Positions 7,232 through 15,296 of a DNA stretch of 17,958 nt are shown here, piece after piece. The number at the start of each line of letters is the position of its first letter. Positions within the stretch are counted from its first letter, which is position 1. The DNA comes from an uncultured Blautia sp. Lineage in GTDB: Bacteria > Bacillota > Clostridia > Lachnospirales > Lachnospiraceae. The DNA lies in assembly GCA_900553515.1 (NCBI GenBank), contig USDN01000058.1, forward strand, positions 1 through 17,958, read 5' to 3'. A model generated the notes under the pieces. It was not told where the DNA came from. It did no database searches and saw only the letters and a list, made by a program, of their open reading frames with translations. The translations under genes and the position numbers were made by a program.

Positions 7232-8491
7232 CAGAGAGAGAATAAACTCCTCATCGGAGATCTCTCCTTTCAGAACATCATCGATTCCCGCCATAAAACT
7301 GTCCCTGGCTCCGGTGTTCCACAGATTATCCGGTACCTGTATTTTTGTACCGGCTGCCTTTACCGTATCTGCCGCCTGTACAAAGCGCTCCATTTTCTTT
7401 TGATATTTCCGGATATCTATATGAGGATTCGCAGGAACCTGCTCTGTTTCTTTCAAAATCCGTTCCTGCACCGGCTGACTGAGCATGTATTTCACAAACC
7501 GGACGCTTGCCTCCTGCTTTTTTTCATCTCCTGTTTTTCCAAGGATATATCCAAGACATGCCGACTCGCATGATATTTTTTCTCCTTCCCCGGAAGGGAT
7601 CAGCGCATAGGCAGCGTCTATCTGATCTGAGATCATAGGCGCGCCCCAGATCCCGTTAATGTACATAGCTGTTTTTCCATCATTAAACGCATCTGTTTCA
7701 TCCCGATAGCTGTAATCTCCATTTGCCCTGGAATACCGATAGATTTTCCGCAGGGTATCAAGAGCTTCTTTCACAGCCTTTTCCTCCAGATAAAGCCGAT
7801 GGTTCTGAGCCACACTTCCATTTGTAAAATCCTGGGCTGCAAGAATATGATCCATAAAATAAAGGTATGCCTCTGACGACATCTGAAGACATTCTACACC
7901 GTTCTGTTCTGCTTTCGCCCAACTATCAATCTGATCGCATGCCTTAAGAAATTCCTCCCAGGTATCCGGAAGCTCCTCTACCCCCGCTGCCTGAAAAATC
8001 TCCCGGTCATACCAGTAGCCTCCGCTTAACAGGAGCACATCCGATATGGTAAAAAGCTGTTCTTCTCCCGTAGTCCAGAAATCAATATTTACAGGAGCAA
8101 GATTCCCTGCAAATTCCCGGTCTTCTCTGATATACGGCATCAGATCGAGGGCAAGATCATTTTCCGTCATAAACTGATATACCGTATCTTTACCGGATCC
8201 TCCCAGAAATACCAGATCCGGGATTTCTCCTACCACAAGCATATCCTCAACCTTACGGACCATTTCGCTTCCGGAGGGCATGGAAAGCTGGTTCAGCTTT
8301 ACATCAGGATTTTCCTTTTCAAAATCCTGATAAATATCCCGCATGACCACATGATCCTCTTCGGTAGTCCCCCATCCGTGGATCAGAGTGATCTCTACCG
8401 GTTCCGGCGCTTTTTCTCCACATCCTGCCAGAAAAACGGCAAAAAGAAACGCCAGCCCTGAAATTCTCAGAAGCTTTTTCTTACTCTTCAT
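7226..8491 (-). CDS. Solute-binding lipoprotein, probable sensor partner of the two-component system
   Basis: A 421-residue family-1 sugar-binding lipoprotein. The N-terminus has a charged start, a hydrophobic core and the lipobox LAGC with Cys24 as the lipid-modified residue, so it should be anchored outside the membrane. Its body aligns by eye with importer B's binding protein: VMRDIYQDFEK / VMRDIYDEFAK, LDLMPYI / LDLKPYI, GYWYDREIFQAAG / GLWYNTEVFEQAG, NGIWGA / NGVWNA. It overlaps the response regulator gene by 11 bp and has a GAGGGG site inside it, so it belongs to the kinase/regulator operon rather than to the permeases. The likely role is to bind the same class of ligand and present it to the histidine kinase. 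It could alternatively be a second binding protein for importer B. Confidence 0.9.
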   Translation of the reverse strand: MKSKKKLLRISGLAFLFAVFLAGCGEKAPEPVEITLIHGWGTTEEDHVVMRDIYQDFEKENPDVKLNQLSMPSGSEMVRKVEDMLVVGEIPDLVFLGGSGKDTVYQFMTENDLALDLMPYIREDREFAGNLAPVNIDFWTTGEEQLFTISDVLLLSGGYWYDREIFQAAGVEELPDTWEEFLKACDQIDSWAKAEQNGVECLQMSSEAYLYFMDHILAAQDFTNGSVAQNHRLYLEEKAVKEALDTLRKIYRYSRANGDYSYRDETDAFNDGKTAMYINGIWGAPMISDQIDAAYALIPSGEGEKISCESACLGYILGKTGDEKKQEASVRFVKYMLSQPVQERILKETEQVPANPHIDIRKYQKKMERFVQAADTVKAAGTKIQVPDNLWNTGARDSFMAGIDDVLKGEISDEEFILSLK

Positions 8492-9242
8492 TTACGCCCC
8501 TCTTCCCACTTTGATACTCCTTGGGGGAAACCCCCGTGTATCTTTTAAAGATTCTGGAAAAATACCCTGTATCGTCAAACCCTACCGACTGAGAGATCTC
8601 ATAAATCTTTCTGTCCGTAGTTTCCATATATACTTTGGCTTTTTCGATTCTTTTTTTCAGGATCACATCAAAAAGATTCTGCCCGCTTTCTTTTTTATAA
8701 AGCCTGCTTAAATAACTGCTGTTTGCATGAAGCTCTTCTGCGATATCGTTAAGGGTAATCTTTTTGCTGTAATTCTTTTCAATGTATTCCTGAACCTGGT
8801 CATAAAGACTTTCTGCCACTTTTTTCTCCGGCAGTTTTACCAGCTCCTCCTCCAGTTCTTTTTTCTGTTTCTGCAGCTTCCGGGTTACCTTTTCCACTGC
8901 AGGAGGAAGCTCTTCCAGAACAGAAAGCTTCAGCACATAATCCGCTACATCATACCGGATGGCTGTTCTTGCATATTCAAAGTCTGTATAGGCGCTCAGG
9001 ATGATTGTCTGGGTTTCCGGGTACTTTTCATAAAGCTGTCTGCATACCTCCAGTCCGTCGATCTCCGGCATACGGATGTCCGTAATCACAATATCCGGGT
9101 GTTCTTCTTCCACACACTGAAGAAGCTCTCTGCCGTTGTTTACCACACGGATCAGTTCACAGCCCATTTTCTCCCAGTTCATCAGCTTTTTCAGAGCGGT
9201 TCTGAGATACGCCTCATCATCAGCTGCTGCTACTTTCCACAT
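8481..9242 (-). CDS. YesN-type response regulator, CheY receiver plus AraC DNA-binding domain
   Basis: A 253-residue transcription factor. The receiver domain (about 3-120) has the acidic pair Asp8/Asp9, phospho-acceptor Asp55 in ITDIRMPE, Ser83 and Lys105. Lys105 is followed by Leu where most receivers have a proline. A short coiled linker (about 115-145) leads to two helix-turn-helix motifs of the AraC type (about 150-247), including ITLNDIAEELHANSSYLSRLY and GFDDTGYFSRIFKRYTGVSPKEY. Start chosen from AGGGG upstream. It overlaps the kinase gene by 23 bp and the lipoprotein gene by 11 bp, so all three are co-translated. It probably activates the flanking importer promoters when phosphorylated. 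Confidence 0.94.
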   Translation of the reverse strand: MWKVAAADDEAYLRTALKKLMNWEKMGCELIRVVNNGRELLQCVEEEHPDIVITDIRMPEIDGLEVCRQLYEKYPETQTIILSAYTDFEYARTAIRYDVADYVLKLSVLEELPPAVEKVTRKLQKQKKELEEELVKLPEKKVAESLYDQVQEYIEKNYSKKITLNDIAEELHANSSYLSRLYKKESGQNLFDVILKKRIEKAKVYMETTDRKIYEISQSVGFDDTGYFSRIFKRYTGVSPKEYQSGKRGVNEE

Positions 9243-10974
9243 ATACGCTTCCCCTTTCTGCAGGCAGAATAATCTCTGCCCTTGTTCCTACATTCTTTTC
9301 TCCTGTGATATTCATACAGTATCTGTCATGATAAAGGATCTCAAGCAGTCGTTTCATATTGGCAAGACCTGTATGGGTATGCTCCGTTTCTTCTTCCAGA
9401 TCGATTTCCAGATCTTCTGCGCGTTCCTCATACCCTACTCCATTGTCTTCCACTACAATATGGAGCATGTCATCCTGCTCAAAAAGACGGATCCGAACCA
9501 TACCCCCGCCGCTTTTTGGCTCGATCCCGTGGGACACTGCATTTTCCACCAGGTTTTCAATAAGAAGCCTTGGAATCCTGAAATCCTTCACATCCTCGCT
9601 TCCATATTCGATCTCATAGGAAAGCTGGTCCTCAAACCGGCTTTTCTGAAGATAAAGATAAAAATCCACCAGTTCCATTTCCTGAGATACCGGAATACGG
9701 ATTTCCTTTTCCCGGAATATTTTGCCCCGCATCAGTCCGGAAAATGCCTGAAGTCCTCTGTACAGCTCCTCATCTCCGGCAAGTCTGGCACGGATGCTGA
9801 ACATGGCAAGGATATTAAACTGGAAATGAGGATTGATCTGTGCCTGCAGATACTTGGTCTGCGACCGGGCTGCAAGAAGCTGTTTCTCATAGACCTGCTC
9901 GATGAGATACTGGATCCTTTCTGCCATTTCATTAAAGATCACACTGATCTCATGGATCTCGGAAATAGAAGAATCCTCCATACGAACATCCAAATCCTTT
10001 TTTCCAAATGCCTCCAGATTATCTGCCAGAGTCTTTAACGGTCTGGTAAACCGAAAACTGATTCCCAGCATCATGGCTCCAATAAATATAAGAGCCAGAA
10101 AGACCACTGCAAAAAAAGTAACCATAGTAGGTTTCAGGATCACATAAATATTATCCATTCCCACAGATACCGCCGCGCAGGTACCAAATCCTGTTCCCAT
10201 AGACGCATAAAGAGTCCTGATTCCTGCGATCCTTTTTTCTCCCACGTCATTCAGTTCCAGATGGTTCAGCTCTCCGGCTGTCTGCTCCGCCCCTGCGGAG
10301 ATCAGGATATTTTTTTGCTGGTCGCTGACAATCCAGTTTCCATGACTGTAGGTTTCGATCTGGGCAAAAATATCCCGGATGCCCTCTTTTGCGATTCCAA
10401 GAACGCAAATTCCCAGCTCTTCCATGCCGTCTCCATAAACACGAAAACAGAGGTTGATCTCATCAGCCCCTGACGTCATCTGATATCTTTCTTCTGTTTG
10501 GCGGAAATCTCGCATCATTTCCAGATAACCGATCTCCTTGTTTCGTCCTGCCGAAACAGTCATTGGATAGTAATGCTCCCTGACATACTCATCCTTTTTA
10601 TTAAACAGACACACACTGGTCACAAAAGGACTCTGTCCTTCTGTCATATTCCGATTGGAAAATAATTCCATACTGTAGGAAAGCTGTTTTTCCATTTCTG
10701 CCCTGTCTGTCCAGTCTGCGTCAAAAAAATCCTGCAGTGTGGAATTGTGGCGGATCATCACTGCCCCGTCCTGAATAAACTGCATTTTTGACTGATAGTT
10801 TTGAAGGGTATTCTGGAGGATATTTTCCATATCCTCCCTGATATTCCCCAGAAAAAACACAAAAAACATCACGATCATCACTGTTCCAAAAAGAACCAGC
10901 GCGCCAAAAGATGTTGCCATCGTCAGCAGTGTGATCTCTCTTTTTAATGTCCGTTTCTTTTTTCTGCCGCTCAT
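9220..10974 (-). CDS. YesM-type sensor histidine kinase
   Basis: A 584-residue membrane kinase. The start at 10974 (MSGRKKKRTL) has AGGAGAG just upstream; the longer open frame to 11121 would overlap the glycosidase gene. Transmembrane segments at about 18-44 and 283-306 flank a 240-residue extracellular sensor region. A HAMP linker (about 307-360) follows, then the His_kinase domain with His383 in QINPHFQFN, a variant of the family's NPHFLYN. The ATPase domain has the N box ENLVENAVSHG (473-483), DNGVG (510-514), the GLANMKRLL segment and GTRAEIILP. This class usually pairs with AraC-type regulators and responds to extracellular sugars. The extracellular region probably meets the lipoprotein encoded two genes downstream. 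It lies 34 bp after the glycosidase gene in one transcription unit. Confidence 0.94.
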   Translation of the reverse strand: MSGRKKKRTLKREITLLTMATSFGALVLFGTVMIVMFFVFFLGNIREDMENILQNTLQNYQSKMQFIQDGAVMIRHNSTLQDFFDADWTDRAEMEKQLSYSMELFSNRNMTEGQSPFVTSVCLFNKKDEYVREHYYPMTVSAGRNKEIGYLEMMRDFRQTEERYQMTSGADEINLCFRVYGDGMEELGICVLGIAKEGIRDIFAQIETYSHGNWIVSDQQKNILISAGAEQTAGELNHLELNDVGEKRIAGIRTLYASMGTGFGTCAAVSVGMDNIYVILKPTMVTFFAVVFLALIFIGAMMLGISFRFTRPLKTLADNLEAFGKKDLDVRMEDSSISEIHEISVIFNEMAERIQYLIEQVYEKQLLAARSQTKYLQAQINPHFQFNILAMFSIRARLAGDEELYRGLQAFSGLMRGKIFREKEIRIPVSQEMELVDFYLYLQKSRFEDQLSYEIEYGSEDVKDFRIPRLLIENLVENAVSHGIEPKSGGGMVRIRLFEQDDMLHIVVEDNGVGYEERAEDLEIDLEEETEHTHTGLANMKRLLEILYHDRYCMNITGEKNVGTRAEIILPAERGSVYVESSSS

Positions 10975-11008
10975 GCTCTCTCCTGTCTGTTTTCTGCCGG
11001 TCTTCCGG

Positions 11009-12649
11009 TCAGCTGTATTTTTCCAGACTTTCCAGAAGCTGTGCATAAACCCGGTCAAGTTTCTCCGGATCCCTGCTGTATGTATGATTATTCGTAAACA
11101 TCTGATCCAGCAGCCGGTCATGAAGCTGCGGATCTTTTTTCAGGAGCAGTCCCCAAAGTGCCGCATCCTCTGCTCCTCTTCGCTGTGCTTCCAGACGCAT
11201 ACTGATCTCCGGTCCCTCTTTTCCCGGATACACCAGAAAAGAATCACCACAGGGAAAGGCAGTTCCTATTCCTGTATCATTCGGACAGCTGGTTCCTTTG
11301 AATGGATCCATTTCTCCCGGAAACTGGTTAAATCCCCAGTGGAGGAATCCGGAAATCCTGTTTCTGGCACAGCCCCAGAACAGAAGCCTTCCACGTATCA
11401 GGTGAAAATCCAGAAAACGATTAAGCCATTCTCCCTCCGGCCCGCAGCAGACATAGGTCCATACGGTTTCACCCAGACGGATCAGCTGGTCAAAAGCATC
11501 TTTCCTTTTTTCATATCCGGCTGTTCCCGGAACCCAGATATCCACTCCTCCATAAAACTCCGCAGTATCAACTGCTTCTATGATCTGTACACCAGGAAGA
11601 TATTTCCGAAGGATACCTGCAGCCAGATAATACTGCCGGCGCCTTGCCTCCAGAGCCTCCCGGTCCTTTACATGGATATCCGGCTCATCATGGATATGGA
11701 ACAGAATCTTTTTTTCCCATCCGTGCTTTTTCAGATAGGAAGCCAGCGCCTGTACCAGCTTCACTGTATGAGCATAACCCTCCAGTGTATCAAACTTCAG
11801 ATCTTTCTCCATCATACAGGTAAAGCTGTCCGTATACATATCCGGGCTTCCATCCGGGAGATAACCTCTGTGAAGAAGCGCTCCGATTTCCATGATCTCC
11901 ATTCCTTCTTCAAAAAAGCACCTGATCAACGGGGTCAGATATTCAAAGTCAAAAGCAATCGGTTCTCTGGAGCTTACGCACTGCTCATCCAGCTGAATAT
12001 AAAAAATCTTCTGATGAAGTCTTCTCATAGAACGGATATAGGCTTTCAGCATATCCAGATACTCCGGTGTTCCCATTTCCACATGATGGAACCGGGATAT
12101 AGCTTCCAGGGAAAACCAGTTTGTCACCGGAAATGCATCCTCAGGGATCCACACGTCGCAGACCTTTACGGATACACGACATTCCCAGAAGCCTTCCTCT
12201 GTTTCTGCACCAAGGCTCAAATGATACTCTCCCGGTTCCAGACCTTCATCCGGTATAAGGCAAAGATATGCCGCAGCTTTTTTATCTCTTGCGGGAATCT
12301 CCCCGCTGTCTGTCCTGCAAAGACAGTCATAGACACGAAAGGGCGCCAGACGGGTCACATAATCCGGTTTTTCTTCCGGAGGAGTTTCCAGCACCATAGC
12401 GCCCCCCTGGGAAACTCCGTCTCCGGTATTGTATTCCACCGGAATATCTTTCATTTCATACCATTCTCCACAAAAACCCTGTCCCTTCAGGAAAAAGTTC
12501 ACCTTTTTTCCACTGGTCTCAAGTATCAGCTGGATCCCTGGTCTGCCATTTCCAGCCATGGTGATCTGCAGCTCCTCCGGAAGTCTGCCGCACAGACTGT
12601 CCGGATAGAGAAATTCTTCTTTTGCCGTTACAATACCTGTTAATTCCAT
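11009..12649 (-). CDS. GH123-like glycoside hydrolase (DUF4091)
   Basis: A 546-residue protein without signal peptide, so cytoplasmic. Start at 12649 chosen because CAGGAGTG lies four bases before it. The N-terminal third (1-165) is beta-rich, as in GH123 enzymes. The central and C-terminal part resembles the GH123/DUF4091 barrel: an Asp-Glu pair in FHIHDEPDIH (Asp321, Glu322) at the position of the substrate-assisted catalytic pair, WTYVCCGPEG (397-406), the IRGRLLFWGC segment and SMRLEAQRRGAEDAALW. Characterised GH123 members are beta-N-acetylgalactosaminidases acting with the substrate N-acetyl group; many DUF4091 relatives are uncharacterised, so GalNAc specificity is inference. First gene of the sensing operon, 90 bp after permease A2 with its own promoter. 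Probably hydrolyses the imported oligosaccharide. Confidence 0.82.
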   Translation of the reverse strand: MELTGIVTAKEEFLYPDSLCGRLPEELQITMAGNGRPGIQLILETSGKKVNFFLKGQGFCGEWYEMKDIPVEYNTGDGVSQGGAMVLETPPEEKPDYVTRLAPFRVYDCLCRTDSGEIPARDKKAAAYLCLIPDEGLEPGEYHLSLGAETEEGFWECRVSVKVCDVWIPEDAFPVTNWFSLEAISRFHHVEMGTPEYLDMLKAYIRSMRRLHQKIFYIQLDEQCVSSREPIAFDFEYLTPLIRCFFEEGMEIMEIGALLHRGYLPDGSPDMYTDSFTCMMEKDLKFDTLEGYAHTVKLVQALASYLKKHGWEKKILFHIHDEPDIHVKDREALEARRRQYYLAAGILRKYLPGVQIIEAVDTAEFYGGVDIWVPGTAGYEKRKDAFDQLIRLGETVWTYVCCGPEGEWLNRFLDFHLIRGRLLFWGCARNRISGFLHWGFNQFPGEMDPFKGTSCPNDTGIGTAFPCGDSFLVYPGKEGPEISMRLEAQRRGAEDAALWGLLLKKDPQLHDRLLDQMFTNNHTYSRDPEKLDRVYAQLLESLEKYS

Positions 12650-12674
12650 AATACACTCCTGACTCTTTGATTTT

Positions 12675-12703
12675 ATCATACCTTTTTTTCCGGTTTTCAG
12701 CAA
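12675..12703 (-). promoter_or_regulatory. Promoter of the glycosidase-kinase-regulator-lipoprotein operon
   Basis: Minus-strand TTGCTG (12703-12698), exactly 17 bp, TATGAT (12680-12675), with an A-rich spacer; expected start near 12668, about 20 nt before the start codon at 12649. It lies in the 90-bp gap after permease A2, where no terminator is seen, so the operon may be read both from here and from the permease A promoter. Confidence 0.65.
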
Positions 12704-12739
12704 CAGGATTCTTCTGTTTTTCAATTATTACACCCATCG

Positions 12740-14098
12740 TCAGCCTTTGACTCCTGATGCCGCAATGCTCTGCTTCAGCTGTCTGGAAAACAGAATAGAC
12801 AACAGTATCACTGGTGTGATGGTCACAACAGCAAGCCCCATCAGAGCATTCTGTTTGGTTCCTGCATTATTGGAAATATTATAAAGAGCCACATTTAAGG
12901 TCCACAGATTCTGATCCTCTGTTACCAGCCATGCCCAGAAAAAATCATTCCAGTTTCCAATAAATGTCTGCAGCGCAATAAGAGAAATAATCGGCTTGGA
13001 CAGGGGCATACATATTCTGGAATAAAGATACCAGCTTCCGGCTCCGTCCAACGCGGCTGCTTCAAAATAGCTTCCCGGGATCTGATCAAAAAATCCCTTG
13101 TACAGATACACATAAAATCCATAGGGATATAAAAATGGAAGCAAAAGAGCCGCATAGTTATTATAAGCTCCCATTTCCCGGTACATGATCAGCTGCGGAA
13201 GCATAATACTGGCAAAGGGGATCATCATTCCCCCCAGGAAAAACATCAGTACAAATTTACCGGCTCTCTGAGAGAGCTGACGGCTGATCACGAATGCACA
13301 GACAGAACACAGGATCACCTGGGCGATCATTGCAAATCCGATCACGATGACGCTGTTCATCACAAAAGTCAGAAATCCGTATTTTACAACCCTTTCACTT
13401 TGGGGATAAATATAGGCCGGCATATCCAGATAATATTTAAAGCTTTCCAGACTGAGAAGGGTTTTGGTTCTGTTTCCAATACTGACCAGCGTTCCTGCTG
13501 TAGTATATTTTTCCTGGATCACAGGCGCTATCTGATCCTGAAAATCATCTGCCAGCCCTTCTTCCGGTACTTTATCGATTCCATTTTCATCAAACTCATA
13601 ACCAATGGATTCACAGGCACGGACATAACGGTCATCATGAAGAAGGATTTCTTTTTTGATTGCAGTTCTTTTGTAAATTCCATAATCGCATTCCATCTGA
13701 AGCTTCATCTGATGCGCTCTCGAATGGAACAAAGTTCTGCCTTCTCTGGTTCCATAAACATGTATCTCCATAATCGACTGATCTGCAAATTTAAAGTTGG
13801 TTCCAAACATTACAAGAACATTATCCTTAAGCATCTGATCCTTCATTTCTTCTGCATCCTGAAATTCCTGCCCGGTATAATCCAGCACAAAGGATACGCT
13901 GTTTGCCTTTCCCGGAAGAAGCTTTGGCGGAACCTTATAGATCTGGGAATTATCCTTCATGGCGCTGGATACGGCAAAAACCAGCGGATACAGCATCAGC
14001 ACCGCAAAGAGCAGAGACACTGTAACTGCAACAATTTTCAGAAAGCGTTCGGATCTTCCGCAGCGGATCCGGTTTTTTCTGTTTTCCTTTCTCTTCAT
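12740..14098 (-). CDS. Sugar ABC importer A, MalG-type permease with large extracellular insertion
   Basis: A 452-residue permease, about 160 residues longer than ordinary MalG-type subunits. Start at 14098 chosen because AAAGGAGG lies seven bases upstream; the nearer ATG leaves no spacing. The first membrane segment is at about 20-45. The usual PPKLLPG motif (58-63) then runs into an extra block of about 150 residues (64-213), hydrophilic and with no membrane segment, before the normal sequence resumes at SLESFKYYLDM (216-226) and the next membrane segment (240-268). The EAA loop is at about 346-369 (EAAALDGAGSWYLYSRICMP) and the C-terminus ends SGVKG. The insertion lies in the first extracellular loop. 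It is 13 bp after its partner permease. Transport core is certain; the role of the insertion is unknown, possibly docking of the binding protein. Confidence 0.9.
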   Translation of the reverse strand: MKRKENRKNRIRCGRSERFLKIVAVTVSLLFAVLMLYPLVFAVSSAMKDNSQIYKVPPKLLPGKANSVSFVLDYTGQEFQDAEEMKDQMLKDNVLVMFGTNFKFADQSIMEIHVYGTREGRTLFHSRAHQMKLQMECDYGIYKRTAIKKEILLHDDRYVRACESIGYEFDENGIDKVPEEGLADDFQDQIAPVIQEKYTTAGTLVSIGNRTKTLLSLESFKYYLDMPAYIYPQSERVVKYGFLTFVMNSVIVIGFAMIAQVILCSVCAFVISRQLSQRAGKFVLMFFLGGMMIPFASIMLPQLIMYREMGAYNNYAALLLPFLYPYGFYVYLYKGFFDQIPGSYFEAAALDGAGSWYLYSRICMPLSKPIISLIALQTFIGNWNDFFWAWLVTEDQNLWTLNVALYNISNNAGTKQNALMGLAVVTITPVILLSILFSRQLKQSIAASGVKG

Positions 14099-14111
14099 GT
14101 CCATGCCTCCT

Positions 14112-15032
14112 TTAATTCTTCTCTGATTTCTCAAAATGCATCTGAAGCATGGTCAGTACCGCGATCACGATCAAAAGTACCACCGAAGCAGCTGAACCAC
14201 GGCCATAATTCAGATCATCATTAAATGCATTATAGATAAAAATACCTTGTGTGGTAGAAGCTCCGCTGGGTCCTCCTGACGCATACATGTATGGAGCATC
14301 CAGAAGCTGCATGGTAGTGATCACACACATGATCAACTGGATAAAGATCATAAAAGAGATATTCGGAAGAATAATATGTCTGATCTTTTTAAATCCGGTA
14401 CATCCGTCCAGAGCTGCCGATTCCATAATGTCTGTAGATACGCCCTGAATCGCGGACAGGTAAAGAAGCACTGTCAGTCCTCCGCCCAGTACCCCTGGAA
14501 AGATAATACAGAATTTGACCAGATCCGGATCACTGAGCCATACCTGCGGCTCTCCGCCAAAGAATTTTACGATCTGATTTGCTACACCATAATCCGGATG
14601 CCATATCCATCTCCAGATGATCACATTTACTGAAGTCGGAATCAGCGCCGGAAGGATATAAAGAGTGGTCAGGCATTTCTGCAGCCTGATCAGCTCATTA
14701 AGCAGAAGCGCCTGGATCAAAGGGATAAAAAAACACATGCACAACTGAAGGAGCAGAAAAATAAACGTATTTTTCCAGGACTCCCAGTAAAACTGCATCT
14801 GGAACATTTCCAGGTAATTTTTCAGCCCCACGAATCTTCCCGGGGGATTTATGGGGTCATATTTAAAAAGTGAAATATAAAAAGCACTGAAAATCGGATA
14901 ATATTTCAGCCAGGCCGTAAAAGCCATAGGAAGAAATAAAATACACCAGGGTGTTACTTTTTTACGGAATGTATAGCTTCCCGGCTTTGCGGTAAAGGAT
15001 TTTTTCTTTTTCGTACTCATTTTTGCACTCAT
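14112..15032 (-). CDS. Sugar ABC importer A, MalF-type permease
   Basis: A 306-residue membrane permease. Of several candidate starts the ATG at 15032 is best placed, eight bases after GGAGG; the upstream ATGs precede or overlap that site. A lysine-rich N-terminus leads to hydrophobic segments from about residue 28 on. The EAA loop is at about 204-225 (ESAALDGCTGFKKIRHIILP). Length is normal. First gene of the leftward importer A unit and divergent from the binding-protein gene at 15297. It pairs with the enlarged permease downstream. Confidence 0.92.
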   Translation of the reverse strand: MSAKMSTKKKKSFTAKPGSYTFRKKVTPWCILFLPMAFTAWLKYYPIFSAFYISLFKYDPINPPGRFVGLKNYLEMFQMQFYWESWKNTFIFLLLQLCMCFFIPLIQALLLNELIRLQKCLTTLYILPALIPTSVNVIIWRWIWHPDYGVANQIVKFFGGEPQVWLSDPDLVKFCIIFPGVLGGGLTVLLYLSAIQGVSTDIMESAALDGCTGFKKIRHIILPNISFMIFIQLIMCVITTMQLLDAPYMYASGGPSGASTTQGIFIYNAFNDDLNYGRGSAASVVLLIVIAVLTMLQMHFEKSEKN

Positions 15033-15072
15033 TTTCCATACCTCCATTTTCTGCATAATCCTGTTAAGATAA

Positions 15073-15101
15073 AGTATAAAAAAAATTACTTTTCAGGAAA
15101 A
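15073..15101 (-). promoter_or_regulatory. Candidate promoter of importer A permeases
   Basis: Minus-strand -10 TATACT (15078-15073) with a poor -35 TTTTCC (15101-15096) at 17 bp. Expected start near 15066, about 34 nt before the start codon. The weak -35 suggests dependence on an activator. Confidence 0.5.
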
Positions 15102-15120
15102 TATACATAGCTTACTTTTA

Positions 15121-15177
15121 TGTCACCTTTTTTAACCTCTTCATTTTTTCCTGGAAGACACCTTAAAAAAAGTGACA
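15121..15177. promoter_or_regulatory. Inverted-repeat operator between the divergent importer A promoters
   Basis: TGTCACCTTTTTTAA (15121-15135) and TTAAAAAAAGTGACA (15163-15177) are inverted copies matching at 14 of 15 positions, centres 42 bp apart (about four helical turns). The pair lies upstream of both predicted start sites, so it is transcribed from neither and should act as DNA. The midpoint is about 83 bp from the leftward start and 94 bp from the rightward start. Candidate binders are the response regulator of this locus or an unlinked AraC/LacI-type protein. Confidence 0.7.
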
Positions 15178-15207
15178 TTTCTATGAAATATGGTTAAATT
15201 TATTCTA

Positions 15208-15236
15208 TTTTCAGAATCCTTGTAATCTGTTATGAT
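15208..15236 (+). promoter_or_regulatory. Candidate promoter of importer A binding protein
   Basis: Extended -10 TGTTATGAT (15228-15236) with TTTTCA (15208-15213) 17 bp upstream. Expected start near 15243, a leader of about 54 nt before the start codon. The extended -10 explains activity despite a moderate -35. Confidence 0.65.
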
Positions 15237-15296
15237 TAGTCCAGGACAAAATACCGGCACAAGATCAATGGACCGGATAAAAAGGAGGATTTCATT

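Noticed and set aside
9220..11121. Longer histidine kinase starting at 11121
   Set aside because: Would overlap the glycosidase gene by over 100 bp; the extra 49 residues look like out-of-frame sequence, and the ribosome-binding site supports 10974.
10931..12643. Plus-strand open frame of 570 codons opposite the GH123-like gene
   Set aside because: It is the antisense of a gene with clear family motifs, has no ribosome-binding site, and its translation is rich in Cys/His/Phe/Ser of antisense character. A similar 437-codon frame at 2622-3935 was rejected for the same reason.
15033..15296. Riboswitch or leader RNA in the divergent region
   Set aside because: Predicted leaders are only about 34 and 54 nt, and the sole strong repeat lies outside both transcripts.
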